64,000 nucleotides of DNA from Oscillospiraceae bacterium (GTDB lineage: Bacteria > Bacillota > Clostridia > Lachnospirales > Lachnospiraceae): positions 186,001 to 250,000 of the forward strand of contig JAETOO010000002.1 of assembly GCA_021771715.1 (NCBI GenBank), written 5' to 3'. Numbering within the stretch: the first letter of the stretch is position 1; every line of letters begins with the position of its first letter. Positions 59,117 to 64,000 of the stretch are shown in pieces. The position numbers were made by a program, and so were the translations under genes. Below the pieces are notes generated by a model. That model searched no databases and was not told where the DNA came from. It saw nothing but the letters and a program-made list of their open reading frames with translations.

Positions 59117-59190
59117 CGATGCGTGGCTCAGCTTGGTAGAGCGCTGCGTTCGGGACGCAGAGGTCGCAGGTTCAAATCCTGTCGCATCGA
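59117..59190 (+). tRNA. tRNA-Pro, anticodon CGG (second, identical copy)
   Basis: The mature sequence is identical to the copy at 58745-58818, including the CGG anticodon loop TTCGGGA. It has its own promoter and a downstream terminator. The shared upstream leader indicates a tandem duplication of a whole transcription unit of about 372 bp, with divergence in the spacer only. Confidence 0.96.
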
Positions 59191-59227
59191 CTTCTCGGCA
59201 GCTGCCGAAACAAAGCGGTAAAGTGAA

Positions 59228-59272
59228 GGTCAGAAATTCCTTATAAAATGGAATTTCTGACCTTTCTTTTTT
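59228..59272 (+). terminator. Terminator after the tRNA genes
   Basis: A perfect 13-bp stem (GGTCAGAAATTCC with GGAATTTCTGACC) around a 9-base loop is followed by TTTCTTTTTT. Confidence 0.92.
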
Positions 59273-59290
59273 CCCTGAGAGGTAAGGAAC

Positions 59291-59388
59291 GAGGGTGTTG
59301 CAAAATTGTTGACAACTGCCACTACTGGTGTACGATTAATCGCACAGATACCAGTCATTGTGGATTTGCCGCATTTTGCGACACTCTC
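59291..59388 (-). repeat. 98-bp long-hairpin element, copy F of the GAGGGTG family
   Basis: In minus-strand orientation it begins 12 bases after the stop codon of the DUF2961 gene. It reads GAGAGTGTCGCAAAATGCGG, then CAAATCCACAATGACTGGTA, nearly identical over about 50 bases to the plus-strand element at 15263-15359. The arms GAGGGTGTTGCAAAATTG and the complement of CATTTTGCGACACTCTC pair, and an inner hairpin ACTGGTGT/AGATACCAGT with GATTAATC forms as well. In both copies the same end faces the upstream gene. Confidence 0.82.
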
Positions 59389-59400
59389 ATCCCTCTCTCT

Positions 59401-60429
59401 CTATTTCATGCACATCTCTTCATCATCCGGCAGCGGCATGAGTGGGGCGGAGGGCAGGGTCTGATACCAGTAAGCGACGCTGGTATAATCGTCGTATCTG
59501 GGACCGGTCCATCCCATGTTGTCCAGAGTCATGCGAAAGCCTGTTTCGAAACGGATGGGATCCACCACATGGAAGCGGTACAGAAGGAACCTCTGCTGGC
59601 CGTTGTAGAACTGGCGATTGTCCCCCAGGATGGCGTAGAGGCCGCTGTAGAGGCCGCTGAACGTCTGGTAATCCCTGATGTAGATGTCGTTTCCAAAGCC
59701 GTAGGAGCCGGTAAAATAATCCTCCGTCCCGGTGTAGTGTATGGAGGGATAGGGATCGTCATCCAGATACATCCGCGCCTCTCCTTCCACCCAGCAAGTA
59801 TTATTTCCGTTCATGCCCGCGGCCAATGTCACCCCCACAAACTGGCCTTTGCCCGAGATCCCGTCGATGACGGTATACGTTTTTCCTTTCCGGACCGGAT
59901 GCTGCTGGCGGTAGGAGGCGTGAAAATAACCTGCATTCTCCGGGACCTCCTGATAGGCGCCGGTTATGATGTAATACAAACACTCATCCTTCTTCCCCCG
60001 GTTTTCCATCGTGATCCGGCAGTGCTTATGAAAAGGCATCTCAAAGAAGCAGTTGTAGCCTCTGCCCGGCGCCACCAGGATCATGGAAGAATTCAGTACC
60101 GGGTACTTTCCGTCCCTGTCCTCAAAGTTTTCGTCATAGGCGCACCCGAAGAACGCGCTTAACGGAGCCTCCACAGAAGGGTGCTCCTGGTCGTCCCAGT
60201 ACATGCGGATGATAAAGCTGTGCCCCACATAGCCGGTAAACCACATATTCTGGATGATCCCCGGCCCTTCGGTGTCCACCAGCGTGACGGTCTCCCCCGC
60301 ATGAATCGTCACCGTGGGGCGAAGCTTGGTGCAGTCTCCTCCCCTGGACCCCCCGGCCCTCTCGCCGGTAGGATTCTCCGCGGAAAACGCGAAGGTTTTT
60401 GAATTGCTGATCGTATTGTAGGAATGCAT
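59401..60429 (-). CDS. DUF2961 / glycoside hydrolase family 172-type protein
   Basis: This 342-residue cytoplasmic protein has the DUF2961 pattern: AENPTGERAGGSRGGDCTKL at the N-terminus, GPGIIQNMWFTGYVGHSF, VEAPLSAFFGCAYDENF, and the acidic HYTGTEDYFTGSYGFG (about 245-260) that carries likely catalytic acids. DUF2961 is now known as family GH172, whose members act on fructofuranose dianhydrides or D-arabinofuranosides. The ATG at 60429 has AAAGGAGAAGACG. It follows the response regulator by 34 bp, in an operon with a GH32-like gene, which favours a fructan or difructose-dianhydride substrate. A long hairpin element follows the stop codon. Confidence 0.85.
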   Translation of the reverse strand: MHSYNTISNSKTFAFSAENPTGERAGGSRGGDCTKLRPTVTIHAGETVTLVDTEGPGIIQNMWFTGYVGHSFIIRMYWDDQEHPSVEAPLSAFFGCAYDENFEDRDGKYPVLNSSMILVAPGRGYNCFFEMPFHKHCRITMENRGKKDECLYYIITGAYQEVPENAGYFHASYRQQHPVRKGKTYTVIDGISGKGQFVGVTLAAGMNGNNTCWVEGEARMYLDDDPYPSIHYTGTEDYFTGSYGFGNDIYIRDYQTFSGLYSGLYAILGDNRQFYNGQQRFLLYRFHVVDPIRFETGFRMTLDNMGWTGPRYDDYTSVAYWYQTLPSAPLMPLPDDEEMCMK

Positions 60430-60463
60430 CGTCTTCTCCTTTGTTCTTCCGTCGGCACAGCCC

Positions 60464-62050
60464 CTATTTTCGCCTGTAATCCTGAGGCGTCATGCCGGTG
60501 CTTTTCTTGAAGGTTTTAATAAAATAGGCCGTATTCTCATAACCGCAGTTGGCGGCGATCTCATAGATCTTCAGATTCGTGTTGGAAAGCATCTCCTTTG
60601 CCAGATTCAGCCTTGTCTGGGATGCATAGTCGTGGATGCTGACGCCCATCTCCTTCCGGAAGATCCTGGAAAGATATCCATAGCTGTAGCCGGTAACCTC
60701 CGCCAGAACGGACGTACTCACATCCTCACTGATGTGCCTGTTGATATACTGCGCGACAAATTCCGCAACGGATCTGAGCGCACTGCCCACTCTCTTCTCA
60801 GATTCCTGATACAGCAGCTCCCGCAGCTTTCTGAAATAAGCCCCGCTCCCCATCGGTCCGGCCTTCTCCGCCTGGACGACAAGAGGAATCATCCCGTTCC
60901 GGTTGATATAGGAAAGCACAGCCGCATTCAGTGACTGGGCCGCTTCCAGGGCGAACAGATCCTGCGCCTGGGAATGTGTGTCCAGATATGCGATCACCCG
61001 ATCCATGTCATTCATAGCCTCAAGGACCGAACCGTTCCGAATCAGAAGCTGGATATTCTCCAGGCTTCCCCGCAGAGCAGAAATCCTTTTTACGTTATCC
61101 GGGTCAGATACGGCAGCCTCCCCGTGATGGCGGATCGCGACGCCGGAAGACCCCTGGAGGATCTCATTGGTCAGCATCGTCCGGATTTCCGTATACTTCT
61201 CATTGAGCCGGGAGCCGTTTACCGACTCTTCGGAAACCACAAAGAACATCGTAATCTTCAGCTGCTCTTCCAGCTGCCTCTGCGCCTTTCGTACCAGGTT
61301 AAAAAGAGTCTGGGACCGGGAACCTTCGGTGTCAAAACAAAAAACCCAGATCAGGGAATCCTCAAACAGATAGTACTCTGTCCAGTTCAGGTCGCCCCCA
61401 AAGGCGCCGACGGCGATCTCGGAAACTGCCGAGGCAGCTATCATTTTTGTTTTCACGTGCCGGTTGTTCGTTCCCTGAAGCTGGGCAAATACCAGATAGA
61501 GATTGCCCACAAGCATTCCCTCCTCCAGTTCGTCCAGCCCGTCCTTCTGGTTCAGCATCAGCTGCATGACAAGCTGCTTGCGGTAAGCGGGAAGCATCTG
61601 GGTATACCGGCCCTCAGCATCCCGGATCCGCTCCATGATCTTCTCCTTTTCCCGGATCCGGTCAATTTCCTTTCCGACCGCTTCCAGGACCGCCCCATCC
61701 CCCTCCGTCTTCAGGATATACTTAACCGCGTTCTGCCGGAACGCCTCATACGCAAACGAAAAATCGTCAAAACCGGTCAGATACAGGACTCTTATGTCCG
61801 GGAAACGTTCCCTTAACCGCGCGCCCATCTCCAGCCCGCTCATCCCCGGCATCTGAATATCCGAGACCAGGATATCGCAGGATCTCTCTTCCGCCATTTT
61901 CAGCACCGTTTTCGCATTGTATGCGGTTCTTACCTCCAGATTCCTCTCCTTGCCGAATGTGTCGTAAATAATATCAGACAGATCGTCCGCAACGATCGGC
62001 TCATCATCCACAACAATGATCTGAAGCTTCCTCTCTGTTCTGTCGCTCAT
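60464..62050 (-). CDS. YesN-type response regulator with AraC output domain
   Basis: This 528-residue regulator has a receiver domain with acidic pocket IIVVDDEPIVADDLSD, phospho-acceptor Asp in CDILVSDIQMPGMSGLE near residue 62, and Lys in VKYILKTEGDG. A long central YesN region follows. The AraC DNA-binding domain (about 430-528) shows EVTGYSYGYLSRIFRKEMGV and CGYENTAYFIKTFKKSTGMT. The start codon overlaps the kinase stop codon by one base (TAATG), so translation is coupled. It presumably activates the local glycan genes. A second such pair at 35.6-39 kb serves the GH2 locus. The two are homologous but clearly different. Confidence 0.94.
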   Translation of the reverse strand: MSDRTERKLQIIVVDDEPIVADDLSDIIYDTFGKERNLEVRTAYNAKTVLKMAEERSCDILVSDIQMPGMSGLEMGARLRERFPDIRVLYLTGFDDFSFAYEAFRQNAVKYILKTEGDGAVLEAVGKEIDRIREKEKIMERIRDAEGRYTQMLPAYRKQLVMQLMLNQKDGLDELEEGMLVGNLYLVFAQLQGTNNRHVKTKMIAASAVSEIAVGAFGGDLNWTEYYLFEDSLIWVFCFDTEGSRSQTLFNLVRKAQRQLEEQLKITMFFVVSEESVNGSRLNEKYTEIRTMLTNEILQGSSGVAIRHHGEAAVSDPDNVKRISALRGSLENIQLLIRNGSVLEAMNDMDRVIAYLDTHSQAQDLFALEAAQSLNAAVLSYINRNGMIPLVVQAEKAGPMGSGAYFRKLRELLYQESEKRVGSALRSVAEFVAQYINRHISEDVSTSVLAEVTGYSYGYLSRIFRKEMGVSIHDYASQTRLNLAKEMLSNTNLKIYEIAANCGYENTAYFIKTFKKSTGMTPQDYRRK

Positions 62051-63678
62051 TACGGTTCTCCCCCTCTGAAAATATGCATGATCACCTTCAGCCCTCCGAG
62101 CCCTGACCGGTCAACAGACAGGCCGCTTTCCTTCCCAAAGTATATTTTCAGCCTGCGGTCAATATTGATCAATGCCGTGGTTTCCATCTGCATATCCGTA
62201 CATCGAAGCCGTTCCCGGATGCGCTCCAGTGTCCCGTCCGAAATCCCGCCGCTGTTTTCAATTACGACGTCGAACTCCCGGCCGCTCTTGACTTCATAGC
62301 TGATCCGAAGCCGCATCGGTTCTCCCTCGCCGCTCTCATACGCATACTTAAACGCGTTTTCCAGCATGGGCTGGAGGATCAGTCTGGGCACATAGACGCT
62401 CGCGATCCGCTCGTCGGGGTCCGGAATCTCGATGTCCAGGTTGTCGCGGAAACGGTATTTCTGGATCTCGGCATAGTTTCTGGCATGGCTCAGCTCTTCG
62501 GACAGGCGCTTTTCATCGTCTGAGTTTCTTGTGATATAGTGGTAAAAACTGCCCAGATATTCCGCCATGCGCAGGCTGTTTTCCTGGTCGCCCCTGCGGA
62601 TCATCCGATACAGCACATAATAGCTGTTGTACATAAAGTGCGGGCTGATCTGGGACTGCAGCTGCTTCAGGTTCGCCTGGCTCACCAGAATCTGCTGCTG
62701 CAGGTTGGTCTCGATGTATTGCTGCATGGATTCCGCCATATGGTTATACTTATCGTAGATGGAGCGGATAAACGTGCTCTCCTTCTGTGCTTCAATCCGA
62801 TAGCCAAAATCGTTATTCTCCATATGGTCAAAGGCCTCGATCAGCAGCCGGCGCAGCGGCTGATAGATCTCCCGGTACCAGGCCAGCATGCCGGCTATGA
62901 CGATCGTCAGGCAGAGGACGATAAACACGACGCTGAGAAGCCCGATCTTTGTGAAGAACCGCTCCGCATGGCTGACGCTGTTTTCCCTGTAGATCATCCG
63001 GAAAGGATAAAAATAGGAATCCGCATAGATGGCATCTTCCTCCGGAAGCCCCGCCGGCTCCCAGACCCATTCGATGGAATCATCCCCGGACAGGAAAAGG
63101 GATTCCACCCGTTTCATGATCTTCCCTTCATCCCAGGCAATCACCAGAACTGCCTCTGCCCCATCCCCATGCCACTGGATGCAGGTCGCCTCACTGCCAT
63201 CCTCCAAAAAGCAGGTGCGGTCCGTCCCTTCTGCCAATTCCTCCATCCATGACGCCGCCGTGACCTGACAGTGGACGTTTGTGATGGCTTTTTCCACAGT
63301 GGGAATATACAGCAGCACACTCTCGACCTGTTCATTGATACTGCAGAGATCATACACGGATCTGTATATCTCTTTCTGAAGGGAAAAGCGGGAGTAAATG
63401 TCCAGATCCTCATACATATACACAAACCTCTGAAATTCCACTCCGTTCAGAAGCTGCTTGCCCAGCCTCTCGATCTCCTTCATTTCCAGTTCCGTGGAGG
63501 AGACGCACGTTTGGAGCCTGTTCTGACTGTTCTCCCTGTTTTTTTCCGTCTCATACGTCATGGATGTCCAGGCAATGACCAGAAAGGAGATGCAGATCAC
63601 CGCCAATATCAACAGAAGGGGCATGACGCTTCTGCGAAACATATAGCGATAAAAATCGTCCTTCACCCGTTTTGCCAT
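62050..63678 (-). CDS. YesM-type sensor histidine kinase
   Basis: This 542-residue membrane kinase has a first helix at about 17-41 (VMPLLLILAVICISFLVIAW), an extracytoplasmic sensor, and a second helix near 240-262 (KIGLLSVVFIVLCLTIVIAG). A HAMP-like segment and the His_kinase domain follow, with QSQISPHFMYNSYYVLYRMI. The HATPase domain has an N box LQPMLENAFKYAYES and a C-terminal GLGGLKVIMHI. The ATG at 63678 has AAAGGAGGAAGGGGC. Thirteen further upstream codons are unsupported. It is coupled to the response regulator and preceded, 67 bp upstream, by the GH32-like gene. Confidence 0.94.
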   Translation of the reverse strand: MAKRVKDDFYRYMFRRSVMPLLLILAVICISFLVIAWTSMTYETEKNRENSQNRLQTCVSSTELEMKEIERLGKQLLNGVEFQRFVYMYEDLDIYSRFSLQKEIYRSVYDLCSINEQVESVLLYIPTVEKAITNVHCQVTAASWMEELAEGTDRTCFLEDGSEATCIQWHGDGAEAVLVIAWDEGKIMKRVESLFLSGDDSIEWVWEPAGLPEEDAIYADSYFYPFRMIYRENSVSHAERFFTKIGLLSVVFIVLCLTIVIAGMLAWYREIYQPLRRLLIEAFDHMENNDFGYRIEAQKESTFIRSIYDKYNHMAESMQQYIETNLQQQILVSQANLKQLQSQISPHFMYNSYYVLYRMIRRGDQENSLRMAEYLGSFYHYITRNSDDEKRLSEELSHARNYAEIQKYRFRDNLDIEIPDPDERIASVYVPRLILQPMLENAFKYAYESGEGEPMRLRISYEVKSGREFDVVIENSGGISDGTLERIRERLRCTDMQMETTALINIDRRLKIYFGKESGLSVDRSGLGGLKVIMHIFRGGEP

Positions 63679-63745
63679 GCCCCTTCCTCCTTTGCGATAT
63701 GTATGATACAGCATCACTATAACACAGATCTAAAAATGAATACAC

Positions 63746-64000
63746 TCATTCACAAATTTTACCGTCATTTTCCCGGAAAACCTGTATATTTGTAAAGCTT
63801 GCCTCGCCTTCTTCAGCATAAATCCCAAAGCAGCCTCCTTCTATGTCGAACATGCGGGTCCCCAGGACCACACGGTGATCCACATACGCCTCCAGGATGG
63901 TGTCGGACGCGATGATATCTACGTGGAAGCGATTGCCGGTCGCAGTGGGCAGGGGACGCTCAAGCTCCACCTCATACGGGAACATCTGTCCGCCCTTCTC
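63746..64000 (-). CDS. C-terminal end of a GH32-like fructosidase gene, cut by the right window edge
   Basis: About 84 residues are visible, all from the 3' end. The stretches FHVDIIASDTILEAYVDHRV, VLGTRMFDIEGGCFGIYAEE and GEASFTNIQVFREND match the C-terminal beta-sandwich of GH32 enzymes (levanase, invertase or inulinase type), with the usual order of a vDd-type strand, RM-D, and a Gly-rich GEASF strand. The catalytic propeller lies outside the window, so activity cannot be confirmed. GH43 and other families with a similar sandwich are alternatives. It is first visible in the operon that continues with the kinase, regulator and DUF2961 protein. Confidence 0.6.
   Translation of the reverse strand, partial: EKGGQMFPYEVELERPLPTATGNRFHVDIIASDTILEAYVDHRVVLGTRMFDIEGGCFGIYAEEGEASFTNIQVFRENDGKICE

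Noticed and set aside
58745-59190. tRNA-associated integration site of a genomic island
   Set aside because: No integrase gene or partial tRNA 3' repeat is seen; both tRNA copies are complete with promoters, which fits simple duplication.

Overview
The window reads as chromosomal DNA of a GC-rich, anaerobic, plant-glycan-degrading member of the Clostridia, most likely Lachnospiraceae. The basis is an oxygen-sensitive class III ribonucleotide reductase, YesM/YesN-type two-component systems beside sugar ABC transporters, a T-box leader, strong AGGAGG ribosome sites, and many glycoside hydrolases (GH43, GH36, GH2, a DUF2961/GH172 protein and a GH32-like fragment) with arabinose and hexuronate catabolism. 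No species can be named from this sequence alone. Most genes lie on the minus strand.

Layout. 1-4.8 kb: an Opp/Dpp-type peptide ABC operon, with the binding protein first and the ATPase running off the left edge. 5-9.2 kb: an aldo/keto reductase, an ornithine-cyclodeaminase-like protein, a GH43 beta-xylosidase and a coupled 76-residue protein. 9.5-13.8 kb: an amino-acid ABC transporter divergent from a LysR regulator, separated by a 242-bp highly folded inverted-repeat element. 13.8-15.4 kb: an AlbA_2-type regulator whose promoter lies inside a perfect 20-bp inverted repeat. 15.5-20.2 kb: GH36 alpha-galactosidase, an AT-rich AAA-ATPase/TOPRIM pair resembling defence modules, and the 3' remnant of an AraC gene. 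20.2-25.9 kb: TrpB2 with a tryptophan T-box, araA and araR, then a graveyard with a frameshifted membrane gene and a nuclease remnant. 25.9-27.4 kb: an unusual parvulin-like lipoprotein with long Glu/Thr/Ala inserts.

27.7-39.0 kb: a complete sugar-uptake and hydrolysis locus (binding protein, two permeases, GH2, beta-propeller, aldo/keto reductase) divergent from its histidine kinase/response regulator pair. 39.2-43.7 kb: nrdD fused to a redoxin domain and preceded by a structured RNA leader, then hflX. 44-49.7 kb: a TPR lipoprotein and a two-component/ABC-2 operon carrying three different tandem-repeat arrays. 50-51.5 kb: an AAA-like/PD-(D/E)XK protein. 51.7-57.7 kb: uxaB-uxaA divergent from a LacI regulator and uxaC, with two matching operators. 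57.8-64 kb: a methyltransferase, twin tRNA-Pro(CGG) genes, and a second two-component locus with a DUF2961/GH172 protein and the end of a GH32-like gene.

The genes fit a saprophytic or gut lifestyle: extracellular oligosaccharides are sensed, imported, trimmed, and passed through arabinose and hexuronate isomerase routes. The least explained items are the 12.6-kb folded element, the nrdD leader RNA, the AAA-TOPRIM island that appears to have truncated an AraC regulator, the repeat-rich two-component operon, and a family of intergenic hairpins sharing a GAGGGTGTTGCAAAA arm.
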